Positions 51,313 through 59,581 of a stretch of DNA of 64,000 nucleotides are shown in pieces (positions within the stretch are counted from its first letter, which is position 1; every line of letters starts with the position of its first letter). The DNA comes from SIG714 sp964638675 (GTDB lineage Bacteria > Bacillota > Clostridia > Oscillospirales > CAG-272). The notes below the pieces were generated by a model that ran no database searches, had not been told where the DNA came from, and was given only the letters and a program-made list of their open reading frames with translations. The translations under genes and the position numbers were made by a program. The stretch covers positions 96,890-160,889 of the forward strand of contig CAZXAU010000004.1 of assembly GCA_964638675.1 (NCBI GenBank). Direction: 5' to 3'.

Positions 51313-51966
51313 ATGTCAGACGAAGCAAAAAATCAACTGTCACATAAGGATGACGGTTCAATTGTTACAACAAAAGACGATTTCACCGTATTTACAATGA
51401 GTATTATAGGTCAGGTCGAAGGTCACTATGCACTGCCGAGCGAACAAAAAACCACAAAATACGAGCATCTGATACCGCTTATAATTGCGGCTGAGGAAAG
51501 CCGTGAGGTTGACGGACTGCTCATTGTTCTTAATACCGTAGGCGGCGATGTAGAGGCAGGACTTGCACTTTCGGAAATGATCGCAAGCATAACCAAACCC
51601 ACCGTATCTATAGTTCTCGGCGGAGGACATTCTATAGGCGTTCCGCTTGCTGTATCTGCAAAAAAATCTTTTATCGTCCCTTCAGCCACAATGACGCTTC
51701 ACCCCGTGAGAATGAACGGACTCGTTATCGGTGTATCGCAAAGCTTTGATTATTTCAATAAGATGCAGGACAGAATAATCAATTTCGTGACGGCACACTC
51801 GGGAATATCCCCTGAAAGACTTCGTACCATGATGATGAAAACCGATGAAATGGCAAACGATGTCGGCAGTATCATTGACGGAAACACAGCCGTCAACGAG
51901 CATATTATCGATTCTATCGGCGGAATTTCGGATGCACTTTCGGCACTGCGTGAAATGCGAAAATAA
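51313..51966 (+). CDS. ClpP-like serine peptidase of the TepA family
   Basis: A 217-aa cytoplasmic protein of the ClpP/crotonase fold, nearest to TepA (YmfB) of Firmicutes. Catalytic Ser107 is in LGGGHSIGVPLA and His130 in TMTLHPVRM; LLIVLNTVGGDVEAGLALSE forms the strand-helix before it. TepA differs from ClpP in lacking an N-terminal processing region and any known ATPase partner; in Bacillus it is linked to secretion and spore proteins. AAAAGGAGAAAAA lies just before ATG 51313. Single gene. Confidence 0.9.
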   Translation: MSDEAKNQLSHKDDGSIVTTKDDFTVFTMSIIGQVEGHYALPSEQKTTKYEHLIPLIIAAEESREVDGLLIVLNTVGGDVEAGLALSEMIASITKPTVSIVLGGGHSIGVPLAVSAKKSFIVPSATMTLHPVRMNGLVIGVSQSFDYFNKMQDRIINFVTAHSGISPERLRTMMMKTDEMANDVGSIIDGNTAVNEHIIDSIGGISDALSALREMRK

Positions 51967-52031
51967 AACAGATCAAATTATTTATCAAAAATCGTTTTTT
52001 CTTCAATAATCACTTATTTTTCTTTATTTTA

Positions 52032-52060
52032 TTGACTTTTGCCCTTTACGGAGTTATAAT
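52032..52060 (+). promoter_or_regulatory. Promoter of the FeoA-FeoB gene
   Basis: TTGACT (52032-52037), 17-bp spacer and TATAAT (52055-52060). The leader to 52198 is about 130 nt; no clear Fur box is visible to me. Confidence 0.8.
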
Positions 52061-52197
52061 ATACGCTGTAAAATTTCAATATAATGTATTGATCTTTTAA
52101 TTAAAAAAATACAATGGGACAACAGAAAAATGATATTTCTCCCATCTCTTTTTGATTGTTCTCCAATCCACGCAAAAACCAAAGGAGATTTTACAGC

Positions 52198-54540
52198 ATG
52201 ACACTGAACGAATTAAAAATAGGAAACAGTGCAAGAATAACCAAGGTCGGAGGAAGCGGCGAGCTTCGCCAGCACCTGCTTGATATGGGAATGATTCCTG
52301 GTGCTGAGGTTACGCTTGAAAAGCTCGCACCGATGGGTGATCCTATGGAGCTTATAGTTCACGGATACAACCTGACACTAAGGCTTGCAGATGCCAAAGC
52401 AATTGAAATATGCAATATCCCCGAAAAAAAGGTTCGCACATCGAGCATAAGTGCATCAACCGAAAGGGAACACCCCGGTCTGGGTGAGGGCGGACGATAT
52501 CACACAAAAGAAAATGAAGATCCGCTCCCTAAGGGAACAAAGCTTACATTTGCACTTGCAGGAAATCAGAACTGCGGAAAAACAACGCTTTTCAACGCAC
52601 TGACAGGCTCGAATCAGCATGTCGGAAACTTTCCCGGCGTAACGGTTGAGGGAAAAAACGGACAGATACGGGGAAACCCCGGAACACTTGTCACCGACCT
52701 GCCCGGAATTTATTCTCTCTCGCCCTATACATCCGAGGAGCTTGTGTCAAGACAGTTTATTCTGGATGAAAAGCCCACCGGAATTATCAATATAGTTGAC
52801 GCCACAAATATAGAGCGTAACCTATATCTGACACTTCAACTGCTTGAGCTCGATGTTCCGACCGTGCTTGCCCTTAATATGATGGACGAGGTACGGGGAA
52901 ACGGCGGAAGCATCAATATAAATCTGATGGAGGAACTGCTCGGAATTCCGGTAGTGCCGATCTCGGCGGCAAAAAATGAGGGAGTCGATGAGCTTGTACA
53001 GCATGCCCTTCATGTCGCAAAATATCAGGAAAAACCGGGAAGGCAGGACTTCTGTGCAAAAAACGGAAGATTCGCTCCGCTTCACAGAGCACTTGAAGGC
53101 GTCATGAACCTGATATACGACCACATCGAAGAATCGGGAATTCCGCTAAGATTTGCGGCAAACAAGGTAATAGAAGGCGATGAGATCATTATCAGCCGTC
53201 TGCGCCTGAGTGACAATGAAAAAGATATGATAGACCATATTATATTGCAGATGGAAGAAGAATTGCATCTTGACAGAGCCGCGGCGATTGCAGATATGAG
53301 GTTTTCCTTTATAAGCGAGCTGTGTGAAGCTACCGTCATAAAGCCGCATGAGAGCAAGGAGCATATCCGTTCACGAAAGATCGATAAGCTGCTCACCGGG
53401 AAATACACTGCAATTCCGTCATTCATCGCTATTATGGCTCTGGTATTCTGGCTTACATTCGATCTTATCGGCGGAAATTTGCAGACATTGCTTGAAGGCG
53501 GAATAGAGCTTTTGTCCTCAAAGGCAGCCACACTTATGGAAAGCGTCGAAGTCAATCAGATAATCCGTTCTCTTGTTATAGACGGAATTTTCACCGGCGT
53601 TGGCAGTGTCCTGAGTTTTATACCTATAATCATAGTTTTATTCTTCTTTTTGTCAATGCTCGAGGACAGCGGATATATGGCGAGAATAGCTTTTGTCACC
53701 GATAAACTGCTGAGAAAGATCGGACTCTCGGGGCGTTCTATCGTTCCGATGCTGATAGGCTTCGGATGTACCGTTCCAGGAGTTATGGCAAGCCGAACTC
53801 TCCCTTCCGAGCGTGACAGAAAAATGACGGTAATGCTGACGCCGTTCATGAGCTGTACGGCAAAACTGCCTATTTATGCATTTTTCGCAAACGCCTTTTT
53901 CAGAGAATATCAAACTTTAGTTGTCTTATCTCTTTACATATTGGGTATCGCCGTCGGAATAATAGTGGCACTTATATCGAAAAAAACTCTCTTCAAGGGC
54001 GAACCTGTGCCTTTCGTCATGGAGCTTCCGAATTACCGTATGCCGGGATTCAAAAATGTAATGATGCTTTTGTGGGACAAAGCAAAAGATTTTCTTCGCA
54101 GAGCGTTTACTGTAATTTTCGTTGCATCGATAGCTGTATGGGCGCTGCAAACCTTCGACATACATCTGAATGTCGCACAAAGCCCTGACAAATCAATTCT
54201 TGCAATGATCGCCGGTTTTATATCACCCGTGTTTACCGCATCCGGATTTGCAGATTACCGTATCGTTACAGCACTCATAGCAGGTTTCATGGCGAAGGAA
54301 AGTGTTGTCTCCACAATTGAAGTTCTTTTTGCGACAACTTCAATTTCTTCAATTATTTCTCCGATTTCTGCTGCATCTTTGCTTGTCTTTTGTCTGCTTT
54401 ATACTCCCTGCGTTGCCGCTATCAGCTCGGTGAAACGTGAGCTCGGTGCAAAATGGGCAGTCGGTATGGTATTTATGCAATGCATGATAGCATGGATAAT
54501 GTCAATTGCTGTATATATGATAGGAGGTTTGCTGATTTGA
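52198..54540 (+). CDS. feoB: FeoA-FeoB fusion ferrous iron transporter
   Basis: A 780-aa protein. Residues 1-74 are a complete FeoA (SH3-like) domain (LNELKIGNSARITKVGGSGE, DMGMIPGAEVTL); a linker of about 40 polar residues leads to the FeoB G-domain (GNQNCGKTTLFNAL at 122-135, FPGVTVEGK, DLPGIYSLSPYT, NMMDE) and eight membrane helices with Gate motifs (GFGCTVPGVMASRTL, LTPFMSCTAKLPIYA, YTPCVAAIS). It imports Fe2+ driven by GTP hydrolysis. Most organisms keep FeoA separate, so the fusion is worth recording. Start ATG 52198 with AAAGGAG 9 bp before it; an in-frame ATG at 52156 lies upstream of the ribosome binding site. Overlaps the next gene by 4 bp. Confidence 0.95.
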   Translation: MTLNELKIGNSARITKVGGSGELRQHLLDMGMIPGAEVTLEKLAPMGDPMELIVHGYNLTLRLADAKAIEICNIPEKKVRTSSISASTEREHPGLGEGGRYHTKENEDPLPKGTKLTFALAGNQNCGKTTLFNALTGSNQHVGNFPGVTVEGKNGQIRGNPGTLVTDLPGIYSLSPYTSEELVSRQFILDEKPTGIINIVDATNIERNLYLTLQLLELDVPTVLALNMMDEVRGNGGSININLMEELLGIPVVPISAAKNEGVDELVQHALHVAKYQEKPGRQDFCAKNGRFAPLHRALEGVMNLIYDHIEESGIPLRFAANKVIEGDEIIISRLRLSDNEKDMIDHIILQMEEELHLDRAAAIADMRFSFISELCEATVIKPHESKEHIRSRKIDKLLTGKYTAIPSFIAIMALVFWLTFDLIGGNLQTLLEGGIELLSSKAATLMESVEVNQIIRSLVIDGIFTGVGSVLSFIPIIIVLFFFLSMLEDSGYMARIAFVTDKLLRKIGLSGRSIVPMLIGFGCTVPGVMASRTLPSERDRKMTVMLTPFMSCTAKLPIYAFFANAFFREYQTLVVLSLYILGIAVGIIVALISKKTLFKGEPVPFVMELPNYRMPGFKNVMMLLWDKAKDFLRRAFTVIFVASIAVWALQTFDIHLNVAQSPDKSILAMIAGFISPVFTASGFADYRIVTALIAGFMAKESVVSTIEVLFATTSISSIISPISAASLLVFCLLYTPCVAAISSVKRELGAKWAVGMVFMQCMIAWIMSIAVYMIGGLLI

Positions 54541-54716
54541 ATACTGCCGATATCATCATAATTTCACTGATCGCCATTGCATTGGTATTCAGCATTCTCG
54601 TTATTATAAAAAAACAGGGAAGAAATTGCTCCTGCTCTGCCCTGTGCAGCGGTGAATGCACGTCATGTAAGGCATGTCAAAAAGATAAAATCAAGCAAAA
54701 TAATCAAAAGATATAA
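54537..54716 (+). CDS. FeoB-associated Cys-rich membrane protein
   Basis: A 59-aa protein starting with TTG at 54537, which overlaps the TGA stop of feoB; AGGAGG at 54522-54527 sits 9 bp before it. One membrane helix (DIIIISLIAIALVFSILVII) is followed by a Cys-rich tail (CSCSALCSGECTSCKACQ) with seven cysteines. This is the small FeoB-associated family (FeoB_associated), thought to act in iron transfer in Clostridia in place of FeoC. Confidence 0.9.
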   Translation: MNTADIIIISLIAIALVFSILVIIKKQGRNCSCSALCSGECTSCKACQKDKIKQNNQKI

Positions 54717-54849
54717 ACATCACTCTATCAAATTCAGATTTGATTATACGCTTTTTAGTCATAATTTAATATTTTTTCACATATATTTGAATATTAAACA
54801 TATTTGAAAACAATTGAATAATTTTTTTTTACAATTTGTAATAAAACTA

Positions 54850-54878
54850 TTGACAAAATGATAGATTAATGATAGAAT
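54850..54878 (+). promoter_or_regulatory. Promoter of the two-repeat secreted protein
   Basis: TTGACA (54850-54855), 17-bp spacer and TAGAAT (54873-54878), 32 bp before the ATG at 54911, with TTGGAGG as ribosome binding site. Confidence 0.8.
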
Positions 54879-54910
54879 GTTTTCAACAAAATACTTGGAG
54901 GTATTTAATA

Positions 54911-56044
54911 ATGAAAAAAATCATAGCACTCGTCCTTACACTTGTTATGGTCGCTTCTATGGCTGCAGTTGTTTCTTTTGCTGAAGATACAGCTGAAGAG
55001 TTAGAAGTAAGTGCCAAATATGACCATATTGAAAACTGGCCGGCTACCAACGGTAAAACATGGTTTATCGTAGGAATAAGCTCAGAAAACAACACCGCTC
55101 TCTTTAAGCTTCTCAAAGACGGAGATGGAGTACTTAGAATTAAAATTACAGCAGAAAACGGAACAACCTACTGCATTCCCCATTATTTCTTTGATACACC
55201 CGGAAGAGAATTCGGCGATAATGATACATTCCTTCGTATTGCAGTTTGCGACTACGGCATTCCGGTAACTGTCGGTGCAAAATATTCCGTATACCTCGAT
55301 GTAGTTGTAGACGGTAAGATCGCTTACTTTGGTCAATCTGCAAACCTTGCATTTGACGGATCTAAGCAGGCAGGATTTAAAGCAGATGGACCTATCATCC
55401 CGAATCCCGTTCCCCACGAATATACAGAAACTCTTCCCGATGCAGGAACAGTACAGCCTGCACCCTTCGGAACAGAGCTCACAGTTCAGCCGATATTCGG
55501 TGAGGTTGAAAACTTGAGCGGCAAAACATGGTTCATTACACAGGTTGATTCAACTAAAAATTCAAAACTTTATGGAAACCTGGCAAACGGAACATGGACT
55601 GCTGACATCATCATCAAGGATGAAACAACAGACGAAGCAAGAATCATCAAGGGATATGCATTTGATGATGCAGGCAATGAAATTTACGGTACAGATTTCT
55701 TCCGTATTGCAGTTTGTGAATACGGAATCGTTCCTGTAGTAGGTCATGCATATACACTCACAATGAATGTTTATGAAGGCACAGAGCTTATCGCAAGCGG
55801 ATCAACTGAAACCGGTGCGTTTGACAACTTCAACGATGCCATTACCGCTGACGGACCTATCGTCCCCGGAAACCCGACTCACTCGAGCGAAATTTACAAT
55901 CCTACCGTAGTTCCTACTCCTACCCCCACTCCCACTCCCGTTGATCCTCCTGTTACAGCTGATGCTTCTGTTTACATGATAGTTGTTGCTGTAGTTGCAG
56001 TTCTTGGAATGGCAGTTGTAGTTACCAAAAAGGTTAACGCTTAA
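54911..56044 (+). CDS. Secreted protein with two internal repeats and C-terminal anchor
   Basis: A 377-aa exported protein. Signal peptide 1-24 (ends SFA). Two copies of a ~130-residue domain follow (about 33-165 and 190-330); equivalent segments are GKTWFIVGISSENNT and GKTWFITQVDSTKNS, FLRIAVCDYGIPVTVGAKY and FFRIAVCEYGIVPVVGHAY, and KADGPIIPNP and TADGPIVPGNP. Then a PTPTPTPTP linker and a membrane helix ending GMAVVVTKKVNA, almost the same tail as surface protein 1 (46278). Function of the repeat is unknown; each keeps one Cys in the AVC position. A bidirectional terminator follows. Confidence 0.82.
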   Translation: MKKIIALVLTLVMVASMAAVVSFAEDTAEELEVSAKYDHIENWPATNGKTWFIVGISSENNTALFKLLKDGDGVLRIKITAENGTTYCIPHYFFDTPGREFGDNDTFLRIAVCDYGIPVTVGAKYSVYLDVVVDGKIAYFGQSANLAFDGSKQAGFKADGPIIPNPVPHEYTETLPDAGTVQPAPFGTELTVQPIFGEVENLSGKTWFITQVDSTKNSKLYGNLANGTWTADIIIKDETTDEARIIKGYAFDDAGNEIYGTDFFRIAVCEYGIVPVVGHAYTLTMNVYEGTELIASGSTETGAFDNFNDAITADGPIVPGNPTHSSEIYNPTVVPTPTPTPTPVDPPVTADASVYMIVVAVVAVLGMAVVVTKKVNA

Positions 56045-56087
56045 TCGGTAATTCGGTACAAGATTGTTTTTGAACAATAAATAATTA

Positions 56088-56130
56088 AAATTGCTCCCCT
56101 GTATATTTAGGTATGCAGGGGAGCAATTTT
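56088..56130. terminator. Bidirectional terminator
   Basis: AAAATTGCTCCCCTG (56088-56102) / CAGGGGAGCAATTTT (56116-56130), 15-bp perfect stem with A and T runs on the outside. Confidence 0.92.
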
Positions 56131-56636
56131 GCTATTAAAAACAAAGTGATAATTTGTGAGACATAACAGAGCAAGAGCTTGCTATCGCCGTTTTTCTTAT
56201 AAATTATAAAGCAATATGTGTAGAGAATTAAATTCTTGCATTAAACTATAAATAATTCGATAATCTTTCGGCTAAAATGCCTATACGCTTATACGTAATT
56301 ACTTTGCACAGAAAATCGGTAAATTTTCCGTACTTACGGTAAAACAAATTAAATAAAAGGTATGATACTCTCTGCTCGTTACTTTTCGGCATGGCATCCG
56401 CATTCCTTCATTAAATCAAGCAATTCGTCATTAAAACAAGGCAATTCCATCATTCGTTATTTATAAAAATACTGTCAAATGAATATTGAATACTAAAAAA
56501 TAAAAAATCCCATCGGCATAATCGAAAGGATCTTTTATCTAAGCGATATAAATACGGGAAATTCGATCACCATTTTCTTGGTACAGCCAATTGACAGTGA
56601 CTTTAGTTGAACATTAATATTTTCAACTGAAATTTC
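56131..56636. other. AT-rich intergenic region
   Basis: No supported gene. A hairpin-like remnant GAGCAAGAGCTTGCT followed by ATCGCCGTTTTTC (about 56169-56196) resembles the terminator at 7974. Confidence 0.5.
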
Positions 56637-58142
56637 TCAATACCAGTCATGCTTCTCATTTCTGTCCAATGCTTCAATTTTTTTCATCTCTTCATCCGTC
56701 AGTTCAAAATCAAAGACGGAAATGTTTTCAAGAATGTGATCGGGATTGCTTGATCCGGGAATCGCAACCACGCCCCGCTGCAAGTGCCAGCGCAGTATGA
56801 CCTGAGCAGAGGTAACACCATGAGAATCGGCAATAGCGCTAATCGTCTCGTTTGCAAAGATCTCACCTGTATGACCTCTGCCGCCGAAAGGATACCATGC
56901 CTGCATGACAATACCAAGATTGTGCATATATTCAACAACTTCTTTTTCCTGATAGTATGGATGAATTTCATTCTGTATCAGAGCGGGCTTAATATTTACC
57001 TGCTCTATGAAATCGTCGATTTCCTCAATGTACCAGTTGGAAAGACCGATGGATCGGATTTTTCCCTGTTCCACAAACTTTTCGATAGCGAGATATGCTT
57101 TTACATCGTTTTCTCCAGGGTGGTGAAGAAGCATCATATCAATATATTCAATGTCCAACTTGTCAAGTGAGTCCTGAATGGCTTTTTCGGGATTTGCAAA
57201 CTGTTCGCCCGGATAGATCTTTGTAATAACAAATATTTCTTCTCTCGGAACATCGGAGGCTCTGATTGCCTCCCCGATTTCTTTCTCATTTCCGTACATA
57301 TAGGCAGTATCAATCAAACGGATACCATGGTCCAGTGCAGCCTTAACAGATTTTTTTACAGTGTCACCATGTAAGGAATATGTTCCAAGCCCTAAAATCG
57401 GCATTTCATACCCACTGTTCAGCATAATGGTAGGAGCACTGCCGTTTTTACCCGAGGCAAGATTGAATGACGAAACATCGGTATTTGAAGTTGTCGACTG
57501 TTGGATGTCAAGGTTCAGCGTTTTAATCCATTCTGTAACTTCAGATTTATTCGCACTTCCCGAAAATCTTTTTCCATCCATCCAAATAGCAGAATCTGAA
57601 ATGAGTGAATGCAAATCCCTGTCACTTGAACCGATCGGACTGCTGTGAGAGGTACAGAACGGCACAAGCGTCTTACCGGAAAAGTCATAGCTATCCAGGA
57701 AAGTACTGATAATCCTCGGTGCCTGTCCGTGCCATATCGGGTATCCGATAAACACAATATCATATGCAGCCATATCATCGACTGAGCCGGAAATTTCGGG
57801 GCGGCAGGACGAATCTGCCTGCTCTTTATCGGCACGACAGTCAGAATAGTATTTCAAATCAGCTTCTGTATAGGGATCAACCGCCTTAATCTCGTAAAGC
57901 GTACCGCCTGTTTCCTCTGCAATGGTTTGTGCAATCCCCTTTGTCGTGTTAGTGCAGGAAAAGTAGGCTACAAGCACCTTACATTTTTTCTCTGTAGGTG
58001 CAGTTGATTCCGTGGGGGTATTTGTAATGCTTTCTGAATTTGTACCGATTGGTTTCACTGACGGTTTTCCGGAACATCCTGCAACAGGCATAAGGAGAAC
58101 AAGCGAACATAAGGCACAAAATAGCTTTATAGTAAATTTCAT
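56637..58142 (-). CDS. Lipoprotein fusion of flavodoxin and aldo/keto reductase
   Basis: A 501-aa protein joining three parts: a lipoprotein signal (hydrophobic core, lipobox VAGC with Cys23), a flavodoxin_4-type domain at about 53-210 (VLVAYFSCTNTTKGIAQTIA is the FMN loop, GYPIWHGQAP and VPFCTSHSSPIGSSDRDLHS are the other FMN contacts) and an aldo/keto reductase at about 236-498. The AKR tetrad is complete: Asp278 and Tyr283 in LIDTAYMYGNE, Lys308 in VITKIYPG and His340 in LLHHPGEN; GSSNPDHI binds NADP(H). Both domains are common, but a covalently joined, lipid-anchored form is unusual because NADPH is not expected outside. Last gene of a three-gene unit under the divergent LysR gene. Confidence 0.88.
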   Translation of the reverse strand: MKFTIKLFCALCSLVLLMPVAGCSGKPSVKPIGTNSESITNTPTESTAPTEKKCKVLVAYFSCTNTTKGIAQTIAEETGGTLYEIKAVDPYTEADLKYYSDCRADKEQADSSCRPEISGSVDDMAAYDIVFIGYPIWHGQAPRIISTFLDSYDFSGKTLVPFCTSHSSPIGSSDRDLHSLISDSAIWMDGKRFSGSANKSEVTEWIKTLNLDIQQSTTSNTDVSSFNLASGKNGSAPTIMLNSGYEMPILGLGTYSLHGDTVKKSVKAALDHGIRLIDTAYMYGNEKEIGEAIRASDVPREEIFVITKIYPGEQFANPEKAIQDSLDKLDIEYIDMMLLHHPGENDVKAYLAIEKFVEQGKIRSIGLSNWYIEEIDDFIEQVNIKPALIQNEIHPYYQEKEVVEYMHNLGIVMQAWYPFGGRGHTGEIFANETISAIADSHGVTSAQVILRWHLQRGVVAIPGSSNPDHILENISVFDFELTDEEMKKIEALDRNEKHDWY

Positions 58143-58206
58143 ATCCTTACCTCATTAATTAAAAATCTAAAGCCGTCAGAAGAACTTCTTAAGGCTCAAG
58201 TATCGT

Positions 58207-59205
58207 TTATTTCAAGTTTTTTTCAAAGAACTGTACCAATTGATCAAAAGGAATTGCATCCTTTCCGCCGCCATCATACAGATCGGTATGAACGGTATCG
58301 GGGATTATCAAAAGTTCTTTATTGCCTGAATATGGATTATCATTTACCATTTCGGCATAGGCATCCTTTGAGAAGTAGCATGAATGTGCTTTCTCTCCGT
58401 GCATGATCAGAACAGCACTTCTGATCTCGTTGCTGTAACATAAAATGGGCTGATTCATAAATGACATACAACCGATCACATTCCAGCCGCCGTTCGAATT
58501 AAGGCTACGGATATGATATCCTCGATTCGTTTTATAGTAATCATAATAGTCCTTGACGAAAAAGGGTGCATCCTCAGGCAGGGGATCGGCAACACCGCCG
58601 CCAAGCAAATAACTGTTCTTTTTATAATCTGCAATACGCTGTGCATTTAGCGCTTTTTTCTTTTCAAAACGCTGTTCTTCGGTATTTTCGCTGTCAAAAT
58701 AGCCATTTGCATTCACCCTCGTCATATCGTACATAGTTGAAGCTACCGTTGCCTTAATACGTGTATCAAGAGCCGCCGCATTCAATGCTATACCACCCCA
58801 GCCGCATATGCCGATAATACCGATTTTATCGGGGTCTACCCGATCGTTAAGTGACAGAAAATCCACAGCCGCCTGAAAATCCTCAGTATTGATATCGGGA
58901 GAAGCCATATAACGAGGCTCGCCGCCGCTTTCTCCGGTAAAGGACGGATCAAAAGCAATGGTCAAAAATCCACGCTCTGCCATAGTCTGTGCATACAATC
59001 CCGCTGCCTGTTCTTTGACCGCACCGAATGGACCGCATACTGCGATTGCGGGCAGTTTTCCTTCTGCGTTTTTAGGAATATACATATCTGCCGCCAGCAT
59101 AATACCATAGCGGTTGTGAAAGGTCACCTTGCTGTGTTCAACTTTTTCACTTTTCGGAAATGTCTTATCCCATTCGTTTGTCAGTGTTATTTTTTCAGAA
59201 TTCAT
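58207..59205 (-). CDS. Alpha/beta hydrolase with atypical nucleophile elbow
   Basis: A 332-aa alpha/beta hydrolase of the COG1073-like group. Oxyanion/early region AVCGPFGAVKEQAAGLYAQT, then AFDPSFTGESGGEPRY, the elbow IGICGWGGIALNAAA and the C-terminal IIPDTVHTDLYD carrying the catalytic His. The usual GxSxG Ser position is Trp (C-G-W-G-G), so either the adjacent Cys acts as nucleophile or the enzyme has another role; I recall the same GICGWGG form in related proteins. Start ATG 59205 with AAAGGAG 8 bp upstream; the in-frame extension upstream has no signal. Overlaps the stop of the 79-aa gene. Confidence 0.87.
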   Translation of the reverse strand: MNSEKITLTNEWDKTFPKSEKVEHSKVTFHNRYGIMLAADMYIPKNAEGKLPAIAVCGPFGAVKEQAAGLYAQTMAERGFLTIAFDPSFTGESGGEPRYMASPDINTEDFQAAVDFLSLNDRVDPDKIGIIGICGWGGIALNAAALDTRIKATVASTMYDMTRVNANGYFDSENTEEQRFEKKKALNAQRIADYKKNSYLLGGGVADPLPEDAPFFVKDYYDYYKTNRGYHIRSLNSNGGWNVIGCMSFMNQPILCYSNEIRSAVLIMHGEKAHSCYFSKDAYAEMVNDNPYSGNKELLIIPDTVHTDLYDGGGKDAIPFDQLVQFFEKNLK

Positions 59206-59206
59206 T

Positions 59207-59446
59207 TCAAAACTCTCCTTTATACTTTTTATTAATTTCATATACAAGATAATCCAAACAGTCGATCTGCTTTTCTTTTTCATGCAGTGCTGAAAGCAAA
59301 TGCTTTTTCTGCTTTGCAAGTTCTCTCAACAGTTTGTTCCATTCTCCGTCGTCTGCAAGGTTTTCATATTGCTCCGCCATTTCAGCATTGCATCCGGCAT
59401 CCAGTAGGTTCTGGTATAAGCTGTTGTATTCTCCATTCTTCTGCAT
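59207..59446 (-). CDS. Small helical protein of unknown function
   Basis: A 79-aa, helix-only, charged protein (NGEYNSLYQNLLDAGCNAEM, LLRELAKQKKHLLSAL, KQIDCLDYLVYEI). First gene of the three-gene unit, with GGAGGAAG before ATG 59446 and its stop overlapping the hydrolase start. The pairing with this type of hydrolase is familiar from other Firmicutes, but no function is known; the helices with spaced Leu suggest a coiled-coil dimer. Confidence 0.78.
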   Translation of the reverse strand: MQKNGEYNSLYQNLLDAGCNAEMAEQYENLADDGEWNKLLRELAKQKKHLLSALHEKEKQIDCLDYLVYEINKKYKGEF

Positions 59447-59469
59447 CGGTACTTCCTCCTCGTATTCCT

Positions 59470-59498
59470 ATTATACTCATATGTTCGTGTTATGTCAA
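59470..59498 (-). promoter_or_regulatory. Consensus promoter of the hydrolase/AKR operon
   Basis: Minus strand TTGACA (59498-59493), 17 bp, TATAAT (59475-59470), a perfect sigma-A promoter 24 bp before ATG 59446. Confidence 0.9.
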
Positions 59499-59518
59499 AT
59501 ATTTATAATTTATATCAC

Positions 59519-59554
59519 GATATTCTTTACAAGAATATCATTGTGTGGTATACT
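59519..59554 (+). promoter_or_regulatory. LysR-gene promoter with overlapping palindrome
   Basis: TTTACA (59526-59531), 17 bp, TATACT (59549-59554). The perfect palindrome with arms GATATTCTT (59519-59527) and AAGAATATC (59531-59539) covers the -35 region and is the likely LysR operator. It lies 21 bp beyond the -35 of the divergent promoter. Confidence 0.75.
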
Positions 59555-59581
59555 GTAAATAAACCGATGGAGGAACGCTAT

